Assembly: GCA_021014325.1 (NCBI GenBank)
Contig: CM037474.1
Span: forward strand, 20,516,488 to 20,580,487
Direction of reading: 5' to 3'
From: Plazaster borealis
Taxonomy: Eukaryota; Echinodermata; Asteroidea; Forcipulatida; Labidiasteridae
Length of the DNA stretch: 64,000 bases
The notes under the pieces were generated by a model. That model had not been told where the DNA came from and did no database searches. It saw only the letters and a list, made by a program, of their open reading frames with translations. Every line of letters begins with the position of its first letter. Within the stretch, counting starts at the first letter, position 1. Below, piece after piece: positions 1 to 13,703 of this stretch. Position numbers and translations under genes: made by a program.

Positions 1-199
<199 letters not shown>

Positions 200-570
200 C
201 CCATGGTGGGCGAGACACTCGCGTTTAAGCTTTACATACGAAGTCTGGACCTGAGGTAAAGAAGAGGTCCGCACTATGTAGGAACTTGAAACACTATGTG
301 GACTTACACACGTCCACACATTATTATATACATATTATTTTGTACAGTGTTGAAGAATACGATTTTTCTAAAATGTACAGAACAAGGGAATGTGCACAGA
401 GTGTATGAAACACAGAGCTGTGCGGTTACGCGTGTGCTCTCTCTATTTCTATTACATAACTATGTGGATGCACCTTATTTAAAAGGGTTTGATAGCGCGA
501 CATTTTGTGTCATCTTCACTTCGAGAATAAAGTGTATTGGGTTCGAAACACCTTACAATGCGCAACCATA
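200..570. repeat. Dispersed repeat, copy 1 of 3
   Basis: It contains GTTTAAGCTTTACATACGAAG, then GGAACTTGAAACACTATGTG and ACACGTCCACAC. The same landmarks recur in order at 9012-9085 and 21705-21975. A 92-residue open frame inside has no protein-like features. The stretch 571-1290 shows nothing recognisable. Confidence 0.6.
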
Positions 571-1294
571 TTGAGCTACATTAGACTAAACGGATGAAAA
601 TCCCCCAGCTTGATGGAGTCTTATCTGTGTTTGTGTACCACACATCCCACCGTGCTCTTGGTGGAACTATAAAGGAACATTATATGGACTGTCTGTGAGC
701 AAAATGAATGGTTTCCAAAGCTACGGTTTAGTGCCATTCAGGACTTCTTTGTACTGTTACGAAACCTGTTCTACAGTCTTGCCAGCCTAGACAGAGAAGG
801 GGAATAATCCTGGCTCTACACTAAACACATTCAGCTAGCTGTTGACAATGGCGGCCCGGGGTCACTAATGGTAACTTTTAAGCCGCGTAATTGCAAAAAC
901 AATTTCGCAAAATGCGGAGGAGGAAAACTGCTGTGGTATTCGAGTTTGTTTGTAGCGAAAGAGCAAGTTGTAGTCTAATTATTGCACAGCCACAGAACTA
1001 CAATTGTTTTTCTTTTGGCGATCACTTTTGTTCGTTGGGACCCTTCTGTCATGTGTTTGCACCAAAATGGGCATTTAGATTGGACTATGAACAAGGGATG
1101 TTAGTATGGACTGTCGGGATAAAAACAAGAATGTTTCTCATTGACCGATTTGTGTAATCAAAATCATAAATGTTGTCACAAAAACGATGCGAGATTTTAC
1201 CCAGCACCATTTGGATTAAAAAATGGATTGTGCAAGTCTCGCGCTCATTCGAACATTGGGGCCCTTTAAAGTACGCGAGTTTGTTTCTCTCACG

Positions 1295-1752
1295 CGTTAC
1301 GCGTACTTTTCCTTTTACTCTCGTGACGGTCCGCCATTTTGTGGAGTAAAAAATGTTGTTCTACAAAATGACGGACCGTGTTAATTCACGAAGTAAAAGA
1401 AAAACCACGCAATTTCGAGGTATATTTGTTTGGATCATTATATTCTACTTTTCAAGCATCTGTCCAAACATATTCAATTACAAAACAAACGCTTTTTATA
1501 GCCCAATGCGCCCAATCCGAAGATTGGGAGCTTTGGGACAAAAAAAAAGTTTTTTATGAAAGTAATTGGAATGAATATGGTTGGAAAGATGATTCAAAAG
1601 TAGAACATAATAACCCACACAAACATGCCTCGAAATTGTGTGGTTTTTATTTTACTTCGTGAACTAACACCGTCCGCCATTTTGTAGAACAACATTTCTG
1701 ACTCCACACAAAAAAGCGGACCGTGTTATAAAAGGAAAATCACGCATGACTT
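1295..1752. mobile_element. Foldback element, imperfect inverted repeats
   Basis: The arms are about 160 bp each: CGTGACGGTCCGCCATTTTG reads forward near 1323 and its complement appears near 1670-1727, with inner matches such as CCACGCAATTTCGAGG against CCTCGAAATTGTGTGG. It shares this inner block with the TTAA element at 40992-41342. The two overlapping open frames here are by-products of the palindrome. Confidence 0.7.
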
Positions 1753-1799
1753 AACAATGAGGTTTTTATAAGCAATGTGTAGAGTGAATCAATCTTGTG

Positions 1800-1945
1800 G
1801 TCTAAGCTTGGATGGTCAGATTGGCCAGCGCGTTGTCATTCAACACAATAGTCCCCAGAAAATCTGAATACCAATTTTAGTAAACCAACAGAGCGTATCT
1901 TGACTCGAAAAGGATTTGTGAAGTCTTGATTTGACTGGACTATAT
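1800..1945. repeat. Dispersed repeat shared with 5619-5960
   Basis: Shared landmarks are TCCAACACA/TTCAACACAA, CAGAAAATCTGAATACCA, GTAAACCA and TCGAAAAGGATTTGT. The copy in intron 1 of the repeat-exon gene is split by about 190 bp of extra sequence. Confidence 0.5.
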
Positions 1946-2448
1946 CATACGTATACACCTTGTCTCACCTTCCACTTCTCACCTTGACAACTGTGAACAT
2001 CTAACTCGGTAAGTTTCCAACAGATCTATAACCAGAAACCGTTCCTTTTTCTGTTGCATTTTATTTTGCCCACAATTCAATATTTTGGTGCCGCCGGTTT
2101 TTTCCCCTTCCTGTGTTCTTCTGATGACGATGATGAAACAAACTTAAGGGGACATTATTTTAAGAAAGCGAAGTCTAGTGAGCAATTAGCCACACCCTGT
2201 TTACAACTCGCCCGAGTTCCCACCATATGGAAAGTAGTTTGTATGTCAGTTTCTGTAGCAACACGTTTTTTTAAGAAAAAGTTCCGTATTCGACCACCAC
2301 TATTTAGGGGACGTATTTGATGTTTTTAATGAATATTGGACTTTATTTTCCTTTTTTGAATATCCCTCTTGAGGAATTGGAAGCTATAACACTTAATTCT
2401 GACCTTTCAAAAGGAAAATTCAAGCCCAGATTTCATCGGGCGGACGGA

Positions 2449-2566
2449 ACTCTTAAAGTTTGAGGTTGAAATTCACTCTAATCGATTGAAACCAGGGAAA
2501 AAAAGATTTGCATTTGTCTCTAGTTTCAATCGAGTGAATTTCAATATATAGAACTTTAAGAGTTGG
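2449..2566. mobile_element. Small foldback element
   Basis: ACTCTTAAAGTTT and TTGAAATTCACT on the left pair with AGTGAATTTCAA and AACTTTAAGAGT on the right around a loop of about 30 bp. No target duplication was found. Confidence 0.6.
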
Positions 2567-3175
2567 TTTGCCGCCTCAATTTTATTTTGAAATGCCGGAT
2601 GGGAAAGATCTCAACTTTCTAACTCGGTTATTGCCCTAAATTGATACTTATAAACAATATTGGGTTGTGGTTTTGATAATTAAAGTGGGCTTTAGTGGCA
2701 GTTGGATATAGCACTTGATTGACAAATAACTGAGATAGGGTGTCAAACCTCGAGGCCAATGACAATTTAGTACAAGTTACTTTATTGTCAGGCAGTCCCG
2801 GTCAATTGATGAGGGAAGATATAATTGATTCAATATTTTTTTAACCTTTATCAAAATGGCAATGCATTGACGAGTTGGCTTGAAAACAAGGACATGACGG
2901 AATGGAAAATAACAGACTACTTGGTGAATATTTTTGTAATTTTGTATACATTTTGTTGGTCATAATATTGAATACTGATTAATTTACAAGCAAGGTCACG
3001 GTTTCATTCGAGCGCTGACGAGAAACTATTATCACAGTTCATTATATTTTTGCTGAAACCGGCCCAAATGAACAGTACTCTGTGTGTAATAAGAAAATGA
3101 TGCCCACCTCGGCATCATATCATTTTGATCAATTGTGAAGAATGAATGATGTTAGAAGATTTCTACCATAGAAGC

Positions 3176-3375
3176 CAGGGGCGGATCCAGGATTTTCCAA
3201 ACGGGGGGGGGGGCGTGAAAATATACCAAGCAGCAAAATCTTCCCTTCCCCATTTCTCCCTCCCCTTCTCTCTCTCTCCCTCTTTTTTTCTTTTCTCCCT
3301 CTTTTTTTTAAATTTTTTTTTATATGAAAAGGGGGGGGCGTGCGCCCCCCACGCCCCCCCCTGGATCCGCGCCTG
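3176..3375. mobile_element. MITE with CAGGGGCGGATCC ends, 5-bp target duplication
   Basis: The left end CAGGGGCGGATCCAGGATTT pairs with the right end CTGGATCCGCGCCTG. GAAGC occurs directly on both sides. The interior is C/T-rich with G runs. The 5-bp duplication and CAG ends suggest a non-autonomous hAT-type element. From 3376 to 5311 I see no feature beyond AT-rich unique-looking sequence. Confidence 0.7.
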
Positions 3376-5311
3376 GAAGCTTTTGGAAAAAAACGTGTAG
3401 TCCGTCAGTCAACCATGATTTTTTGAGAAGTTGCCACGTCAGCATGTTCCGCACAAACTTAAGCCAAAGGTATAGTTTAATTGTTTGCGGGGTTTTAATT
3501 CAAGCTGTTTAGACTGTTCTTAACTTCTAAATGATAAAAACGAGGTTGTCATCATTGGTTTCTATTTCACGGTCCTATGGGTGCACCACACTAAATAAGC
3601 TTTCAATAGCAAGCAATGCGAAATGCTAAAAAATTAAAAATACAAAACAAATATTTCGGCCTTTTAATTTTGTTTTGTAGGTTAGCAGATGAGATTTTGA
3701 GCTAGGCTCATCCAAAATAAAAACAACCCATAACGACTAAACTGGCCAGACCCCATATTGAAGAAAAAAAAATAACCAACATTCTTCAGCAACAAAGGGC
3801 TATTTTGTTAGGGCTAGTGTACCCCCAAAACGCTCGAAAACCAAATTATAAAACGTATTTAATTAAGCAATTTTTTTAGCTATACCCAGGCAATACCTGG
3901 ACATGTAAACAACACACATTGATAAAGAAATCCTTCAGAAAATGCAAAACAAACCAATCGCTTAAGTGATGGGAAAATGATTGACAGCACGTTGATTGAC
4001 GCTGACAACATTACCGCAGGCACCGTTCCCCAAAAAGGTGCCTTGTTTGAGGGACCCTCTGATCTTTGATTTACAGAAAAAGTTTTTGGGTTACATTTTC
4101 AATGAGTCTTGGCGCATGATTTTTCTCTCTATAGTGTCGTGCACCCTAACTTACACGGATTCAGGTCACCAGACTGTGCAACTCTTTTAATGGACACGTT
4201 TATTTATAGTGCATGGTTTTGTTTCTGTACTCGGACAGGTTATTTTTGTTGAGACTTGAGATTCCCAAATTCTCAAACAAACCCATTTTTCCGTTTTCAT
4301 GTCCTGCCGGTGAAGCCCAAGGTTTTTATATTTTTTATTTATTTTATTTATAGCGTTTGCCTTGTCTGTGGGTGTGTCTGCATGGGTGGACTTAGGAAAT
4401 GTGGGGGTCTTTTACACAATGGAACAATGGACCCCGCAAAGGTTTTGTTCAATTTGGACCCACAAGGAATTCTTTGGAAAAGGAAATAATAGAACAATAG
4501 CAGGACCCTACAAACCCGATCCGTAAGGTGTGTGGGTGTGCTTGCAATCATTGTACGAGCGATATAACTCGAGTATGACTTGGTGTTTGGGTTAGTCTTG
4601 GTATCCCCAGAAGCCTATGGTTGTTGGTCCTCCTTGGTCAAATGTCACGGTCATTATGTCTAAAACAAAGAAATACTGCCTGAGCAAAAACTTAATATAA
4701 TGAGATTAATCTCGTCATCGAGGCATCTGTGTTGTTCACCACATCATTCTTGTTTTCCCCAAGCTCTATACAAATTGTGTCTTTCAGTCTCAAAAGAAAG
4801 ACTCCCCACACCAAAATGACCAAGTCATAAATCTAAAAGATTGTTTTTTTCTGATGAAGTTTACAGATGAAAGACTTCTGATCAATCCCAACCAGAATTA
4901 AACCCTCATTATGTATTTATTGTGTGTAGTCCAAAAAGGTAGTATTATATCAGCATCTTATAAAAAACAGCAAAGGACTTATCGGTCAGACACGTCTCTC
5001 TCTTTCCAGACAGACAAACATCGACTTTTTCTTTTTGAAACATAGAAAATGAAAGATAAAGCAAAAGAAGTGGACAAATCTTCTCAAAATAATGTGTTTT
5101 CCGCAACCGTTTCATGATGAAGCAAACAAAGACACATCAAATCTGTTTGTTGTAAACCCAACGCAACATAGGAAGACGTTCCACGGAGTAGATTTACCTC
5201 CAGACATTACACAATTGTCATTACCTTCGGCCTCGTATAAGCGGATAAATAAATCGGTTGTCAATTCTGTTTTATAATAAAAGCTTCAATGATTTTTCTG
5301 CTTCGTTTCAG

Positions 5312-5338
5312 ATTAAAATCTCCACTTGGATAACCACA
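5312..5338 (+). other. 5' UTR end of the repeat-exon gene
   Basis: A pyrimidine-rich tract and AG precede this stretch, which runs straight into the signal-peptide ATG at 5339. The transcript therefore probably starts in an upstream non-coding exon. A GTAAGT donor near 2010 is one possible partner, but nothing else supports it. No promoter element is identifiable. Confidence 0.45.
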
Positions 5339-8300
5339 ATGAAGGTTGTTCTTATCTTTGCTGTTTGCTTCGGTCTGGCCAGCGCCATGAGCCTGGGTGA
5401 GTTTGTTCGGGCTTCTTTCGGCTAATGTGGCACTCGGCAAGATTTCCCTAAACCCAGCTTCTTACAAATATCCAATGCTGGTTTTGTTATGTCTTTTGAT
5501 TGACGATCAAGGAAAGCATTATACAACGATGCCTGGTGTTTTTTCCCCCTTGATGTCCATCAAATGCCCCGTAGACTACGGGTTTCTTAAAACCCCCTAT
5601 GTAGACTGGTGGTAAAATTGCCCAACGTGTTGTTATCCAACACAAACGAACTCGATAGTCCACAGAAAATCTGAATACCACTAATTGTAAACCAGTAGAG
5701 CACACATTCTATTTGTAACATCCCTGTGGAGACATCTTTTGTTCTTTCCTTTCTCCCTGTAGTTAAGAACCTCCCATAGACTTTGTACACAAAATTCCTT
5801 GTGGAGCACCCAAGTCTTTAGAATTCCCCTATGGAGACCTTTTGTTTTCCCTTTTCTGTTTTGTTCTCGGTCTCCGTAAGGTAGTGAATATGAAGGCGTA
5901 TATCTCGAGTCGAAAAGGATTTGTCTGGATTTCGAGTTTCTTTTAAAGTCTCCCCATGGCGACTCGAGGCATCATTGCACCTGAAAAGAATCTAATTGCA
6001 GGGCTGTATGGGGGAGATTTCGATCAGGATTTATCTAATGTAATCAGGGGTGTCAATGCGTCTTGAAATGTGGGGGGGGGGGGACATCAGGATCATTTAC
6101 GGCGTGGGGTCCAGGGGGCCCGCTCAAGGGCCCCTGGTGGGGTCCAGGGCGAAGCCCTTGGGGTTCAGGGCGGAGCCCTGAAGCTGTTGGGCTTTAGCAT
6201 GTTTGAACGACCTAGAAAAGCTCTCCTTGCTATAATTATTTACATATCAAACTTGGACTTGGTTCAGAGAGAGATAGAATAAGCGACACTTAAATAAAAG
6301 ACCAACATACATGATATAGGCCTATTATTCTTATGGGCAATTCCACTGTGACTCGTGCTACAGTTCAAGGTGTCTTTTTACATACTATATGCTCCAGGTA
6401 TTAAACAACCAACATTCAAGGCTAGATCCTCATAGTATTTTGACATTTTGTTTTGTTTTACTTTTGTATGCATGGGACAGCGGCGAACATCGGTAACTCG
6501 TGCTACACGCAGAGGACATGCCAAATTTGTTTACTCATTTTCATTTTGATGGTGTCCTATTTAGAACAAAAAACAATAAACTCTCCAGGGGCGGATCCAG
6601 GATTTTCCAAACGGGGGGCGTGAAAATGTACCAAGCAGCAAAATTAAGGGTGAATTCAATTTGTGGCGCCTGAGAACGCGTAACTCGAAGCCCTAACGGC
6701 ATGGGTTCAGGGGCCCGCCTACATGCTCCGAAACAGTTAGGATTCTAGATGCTCTGTGGTGCGATCTCATGCAGGATCTGACCACTTTAACCAATTTTGT
6801 TTTTGCAAGATCATTATTTAATCATCATTTTCGAGTTGGGAGTCACTGAATCAGCCATCCTGAGTTATAAAATAAAAATGCAGTCTACAATTATTAATAT
6901 TTATTCAGGGACAAAAAAGTGTTGAGGAGGATCCTTCCTCCATAGTGAGACAAACGATATGATAGTGCAATTTTTAATATAATTAACCAAAAACAGAGAA
7001 ACAGAAACACTTTTTAAGCAATTCTGATCCATTTCACTCTTCTAAATTTACTGGAAAATGTTACTGTAACATTAATGGTTGGGTCTAGGGGTGAAGCCCC
7101 GATGGGGGTCCAGGGGGCAAAGCCCCTGGTGGAAGCTCTGAGCTTTTGGCCTTTTGAGGGGTGAAAAATCAAGCCTCTGTTTGCCTAAAACAGAGAAATA
7201 GACACACTTTTTATAAACACTTTTGATCCATATCAATCTTCTAATTTTACTCAAAGAAAATTGTAATACCACAAATCTCACGTTTGGATCTGGTCGCTGC
7301 ATTATCTGGTTTCATGCATATTCACATATTCACTAGTGGGTAAGATCGTTTTTTCAAATTCAAGCTAACTGTCGTATTATCCCGGACAAATTGGCACATC
7401 AGGTTTCGAATGTTACGTTACTGTTGCAAATCTAAACAATTACAAGTGACATATCAAGAAAGATTCATTTTGGCAGAAAGAAAAAATGTGAATGGTATAA
7501 AATGACAAAGAAATCCATCCTGCCTCTGGGGGAAAATTTACACCACACACACTTGTGGCTAATTTTTAAACAGGCAGTACTAAAAAAGAAAATAGAAAAG
7601 TTTTTTTTGGGGGGGGGCTGACGCCCACGCCCCCCCTGTATCCGCCCCTGCTCTCATGGATTGTAAAATTAACAATTTTGCTTCGGTTCAAGAAACTTGT
7701 AAAGTCCATGTTGTTTATGATAGGTTCTTTCGCTTTTGTCATCTTTTGATTTTGAGATAGAAAGTTTTATCATCCTTTTTTTAAGGCCACTTCCAGTAAC
7801 ATACATTTCCACCTTTGTGCATAACAATACAGTAAGCGATGAAAAGAAAAAGAAAGGATGTTGATTAAAATTTGATGAATATTTCTTGTAGGGCCTATGC
7901 CATATTTCAAAGATATAAAATGTATCAAATTTTAAGGACAACTGCTTAAGCTTAAAACAATGGGCCGATTTATAGAATATCTAAGTTATACAGGATGTTT
8001 CTACTTTAAAATACTCTATCAGAACAAATACAAATCTTTTACTAACAAACTGTTAAGCAAACTCAGAATTTTTTTTAATGAGTTGTGATCCTGGCATGTG
8101 TTTGGAATAATATTGCTATTATTGTTGTTAATTATTCGACCTCAACAACACAAGAACAACAAATACAACACAAGGCAATAAAAGGAAAAAAAAAACACAA
8201 AACAAAACAGACAAAAACATAGCACCAAAAAAATAAAAAATAAATAAACAATCAAACAAACAAACAAGCGTCTTGCTGAAAATATCAATCCGGTCTTGTT

Positions 8301-11300
8301 GTAAGCGACACGATGTAGGCCGTGTAATCATCCTAGCAGATGGCTGAATATAAAAATTTATCATGGAGTAGACTGCTTGCAATGTCCAGGGCAGTGTATA
8401 CGCCCATTGCTTTGTGCTGATATTCATCGTTCAAGTACATCCAGGAAATGGCAAAATTACGTTAGAGCGCTCAGCGTGTAAAGAGTGGGAGGGTCGGCGT
8501 ACAAATTACAGAATTAGTCTAAGGTCGATCTGAGCACTTTGAAAAATGTTCGTCTCCAATCACGCTGAGATTCAAAGTAGCAGGAGATATAGCACGCGTT
8601 TTAGTCCACTTGTCCGGCTTTTACACTAATTTAATAACGGCATGGGCGAAAAACATGGGGGGACATTTGATATTGTGCCGCCACCCTAGAAAACTTGGGG
8701 GGGGGGGACATGTCCCCCTGGTCCCCCCCTATATGACGCCCATGAATGTAATCATCATTAGTAGCTTGATTGTTTATTTAATTATTTGTTTTAAGGAGCC
8801 GACCAGGAAGCAGCACTCCTGGAAGCTCTGAGGGCCGAACTTGGAGGAGGTAACTATAGTCTAGTATGCATAATAATGACCACAACATAAATGCTTAAAC
8901 AGCACAAACAAAAGGGATTACAAAAAAACATTTAAAACCCAACAATAACAGAAATACAAAAATAATACCGCAAAACACAAAATAACATACAACCACAAAA
9001 CCAAAAAAATGCGTTAAAGACGTACGAAGTGTGGACCTGAAGACATGTCGGGACTTGAAACACTACACATGTCTACACTGTAGATCCTATACTGGATAAA
9101 GAAGATAAGTGAACAAAACATGTGGTATGTTGCCTTAAAACAAAAGGGAGTATTATTTTTGAAGTTGACCTCTTGAACTGATACGAAATGCTATTTGGAA
9201 GGATGGGGTTGGGGTGCACGTAAATGTTTTTTTGAGAGAAAGAGCACTAATTAGTGGTTTTGCCGAGAGGGCTACAGCGCATGTGCTTACCTCAGGGTTT
9301 CAAAAACGCACCGAATGAGTAATGGGGACTTTCAAACGCTAGGTGGCGTCAACAATGCAAAGAATGAACTGGAGGTGGCAGCAAACATGCCGAGTAAAAT
9401 CTTAAACAGGGAACTTTTAACTCTCTCGCAAGGCAAATTTGAATGAATGTGCTCCCCATAACGACAAAAACGCACCTCAAGTAAACCCTCACGGAAGAGA
9501 GCGGCTTTCCTTGTAGTTAAAGTGGAATTGTGTTTTTTTCCTTCAGCTGAGGAAGTCCAAACTGATGAGGAGCGCAGGGTGTTCCTAGAGGAAGAAGCTG
9601 CTGAGAAACGTGCACAGGGTGAGTATTATGCTTATTTCATTTAAGTTTACACTAACTGCTACTGCTCAGCTACATGTTTGCAAAATGATTATAAACTTAA
9701 GCAAACCCGAACCTTGTCAATGTATTTCCAATTAGAGGTAATACAAAATAATTCCGTTGTTCATAATTTACGTATAGGCAACATTTTTTGTAGCGCACAT
9801 GTAAATTTGTTTCATAAGATTGTTGTGGAAAAATTTCCCTCAAAACTAAAATAGGAACAACTAATGAAACTTATCGGGAAGAACTGAAGTAACTTTCGAC
9901 TTTCGGGACGGTTGATCTGCAATATAAATTTGGAATTGATCCTTTGAACTGATGTAGAATGCAATGGACTAGGACTATCTGCAAGGATAGGGTAGACAAA
10001 AAATGAGAGTTATGCATTACTTAGTGGTTTGGCTGAGACAGCAACAAGACACGCCGTGATTCCTTGAAGGGTTTAAGCAAATACGAACCATGTCAATGTA
10101 TTTCGAATTATAGGATGATTACAAAATAACACCGTTAGTCATCATTTACGTAGGCATAGCCTTTACACACTGTATAGGTCTATCTTTGTGGGACAGACAG
10201 CATCCGTGATGAGTTAAATTTGAATTTTTGGTTTTCCCTTCAGCCGAAGAAGCCGATGAGCGCAGGATGTTCCTAGAGCAAGAAGCTGCTGAGAAACGTG
10301 CACAGAGTAAGCGCAATATTTTGGTTGTTCTTTGTATTTGCCCAACTGCTCTTTGAAGGGTTTTTAAGTATCAAAATAGCACAGATGGGTTACAGCTAGC
10401 CCAGCTAGCCCAAGTGTGATCGTGTCAAGTTTCAAGCAAAACTTGTCTACATATTAGGCCTACGTGTGAAACGGATTTGACTTTGAATCGCATCCAATTC
10501 TTCTTCTTCAAACTATTTTTGTTTAAATGATGCTAAAAAAATTCTTGAGACTTCAATTACACACAGCGATAGTTTTTTCATTGGTAATTTGAACTCGTAA
10601 ACAAAAACCATAATTTAGTGTAATTTTATAAATTTGTTTATTTTTTAGACGAGGGAACCTTCCTTGAAGAAAAGGGAGCCGAGAAACGTTACCAAGGTTC
10701 GTATAGTGCTTAAATCAATGGGTCAAACTAAGTCTTCTTTACAAAGTTCCACAACAATAAAAGTATGTTGATTCATTTCACATTTTGACGATTTCCACAA
10801 AGTAATGATTTAACAAAATTGAGATTATTTTGCTTATATCCCTTTTTTAAGACTCACATGTTGGCTATATCCTTCAAGAAAAAAATATTTTAGTGGATCA
10901 TGGTTGAATTAGTTTTTCCATTATTTAAAACAACAATTAGTAGTTAAAGCAATTACATGTGATGTGAATGTTCCCAAAACCTCTGACGAGAAGTTAAAAA
11001 TAACTGCGAGGTTTTGCGAAGATGGTTTTTGTTGTTTTGTGCTTGTCCTTTTTTTAAGACTCACTAGTAACCTATATCCTTTAATTTATACCCTGAATTA
11101 CTTTAGTGGACCATAGTTGAAATACTTTTTCATTATTTAAAACAAAACTTAGTTTTAAACCAATTAATTCGAATGTTCCCAAAACCCCTGACGAGAAATA
11201 AACAGTAACTCTGGGTTTTTGCGAAGATGTTTTTTGTTGTTATGTTCTTAGAGATTGGTTGGTTTTCATATTTTTGTATTTTATGTTTTTATTCGAAGCT

Positions 11301-13666
11301 GTGCTGTGATATTGTTATTGTTTTCTTTTCTACAACTATCGTGTTCAAAAGACTAATTTGTTTTTTCCTTTTCTGGTTTCCTCACCCTTTCTTGGCATTA
11401 TAGATCTTAGGGAGGAACTTATCAAGGCCCTTGAGGAAAAAATGATGACAGGTGAAATCAAATAAAAATTAATTTAAATAAGTTTGTGGGGGTAAAATAT
11501 AAATTTTTAGATATCGTGGTATTTGATTTATATAAACAAGAAGAGGTATTGTTTTGTAGACTGAACTCAACATTTTTAATACTTTCCAAGCCTTTATTCA
11601 AGACAATACCGATGTCTTGTTCTCAGCAGGTGTGAATTTTTTAAATCGTCTTAAATAACGATGAATAAACTTTATTTCTCTCTACTTCAACGGTCTCTCT
11701 TGCCAACAAAAACAAATGTTTTGATAACCATAAAAATACCTTAGACATGTGGAAAGGTGGCTTAAAACTGTAGATTATTTGTTATCCTTCTTGATCAGAT
11801 GAAGATCGCAAAGTCCTCCTTGGGGAAGAGGCAGTTGCGTCTAGGCTTCCTGCTTTCCAATTAACTAAACAAGCTTTGGTAATAATCCAAACCAAACTCA
11901 AACCCTGTGAGAGCATTTCCAGTTTGGTAATAAACAATAATCATGTATACTTCATAATCGGATATAGTCTTTACACACTATATGGGTCTATCTCTGTGAA
12001 ATTCATTTACAATGTTAAAAATTAGTTGACAATATTCAAACTTAAATGTATTTATTTCTTCAGCCGAGGAAGACGAAACTGAGGAGCGCAGGGTGTTCCT
12101 AGAGCAAGAAGCTGCTGAGAAACGTGCACAGGGTGAGTATTATGCTTGTGTCAATTTAGTTGCCAAACTGTTATAAACTTCAGCAAACACGAACTTTTGT
12201 CAATGTAGTTCCAACTGTAGGTAATGCAATATAACACCTTCATTATTTACGTATAGCCTTCACACACTGTAGGTCTATCTTTGTGGCACAGACAGCATCC
12301 GTGATAAGTTAAATTTGAGTTTTTGGTTTTCCCTTCAGCCGAGGAAGCCGATGAGCGCAGGATGTTCCTAGAGCAAGAAGCTGCTGAGAAACGTGCACAG
12401 AGTAAGTGCACTATTTCGGTTTGTATCAAAATAACACAGATGGGTTGCAATGATCCGAGGGAGTCCAAGTGTGATCGTGTCAAGTTTCAAGCAGATCTTT
12501 CGTATACATGCAAAACACCAATTCGCCTTTGAATTGCTCCTACATCTTCTTCGTCACACTTTCTGTTTAATGATAATGTTTAAAACATTTCTGGAGACTT
12601 CGTTTTCACACAGAGATAATTTCTTCATTTCAACTCAAAATCGGAATGTTTCAAATAAAAAAGAATCCATTGGTAACTTTAACTCGTAAAAGAAACAAAA
12701 AATTCATAACGTAGTGTCATTTTATAATTTGTTTTTGTTTAGACGAGGGAACCTTCCTTGAAGAAGAGGGAGCCGAGAAACGTTACCAAGGTTCGTATAC
12801 GGCATAACTCATTGGGTCAAACTACGTCTTCTTTACAAGGTTTCACAATAGTAAAAGTTTGTTGATCTATTTCTCATTTTGAAGATTTCCACAAAGTAAA
12901 GATTTTTCAAAATTGAGATTACTTTGCTTATCATTTGTACCAATCATATTTTTGTTGAGATTCGGTAGTGTGATAGGGTCAATATCTACATACTGCGAAG
13001 AAAGTTTGATGTTTTATAATCTGGTGGCCATGATATAAGGGCCTACTCGGCGTAACTGATCAGCCCAAGATGTTTAATGGTTCCATTCTCGATATCTCAT
13101 TCCAACAACTGAACCTTTTCCGTCCTCCTGCACTTCGCGCAGTGGCGTAACTAGTGGGGGGGGGGGGGGGGCCCGTGGCCCCCATCGATGTCCGTGTCCC
13201 CCGTTTGAAATATGGACTTTTTGGATTTGAAAATTCTTATGTTATCATTTCGATGTTTCTCAAACTAAATTTTCATTTACACGCAGACAATGTATTTTGT
13301 TTTCATACTAACGCCAGATTATCTTATACAAAAAAGCAAATTACATAAAAAAATGCGGCGAAAATGGGCTTCTTGAAGAAAAGGGCAAACTGAAATTTAG
13401 CCAGAAGTGCGCCCCTAGAAAAAAAATGGTGCACACCCCTTATGCCCCCCTAAATTGTTAACCTAGTTACGGCACCGACTTCGCACTTTCACATTAACAA
13501 TATTTTTTTTAATACAAAAAAAAACAAACTTCCCGACGACAACACATACATGATTTGTATCACTTTTGTTCAAAAACATACTTCAGCGGACCAGCAAAAT
13601 ACCACAGGATGCAATTAGTTTTCATTAATTAATATACCCCCCCCCCCAAAAAAAACCAAACCACAA

Positions 13667-13703
<37 letters not shown>

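Noticed and set aside
2007..2015. GTAAGT donor as end of a non-coding first exon of the repeat-exon gene
   Set aside because: Plausible but unsupported; no promoter signal or transcript evidence in the window.
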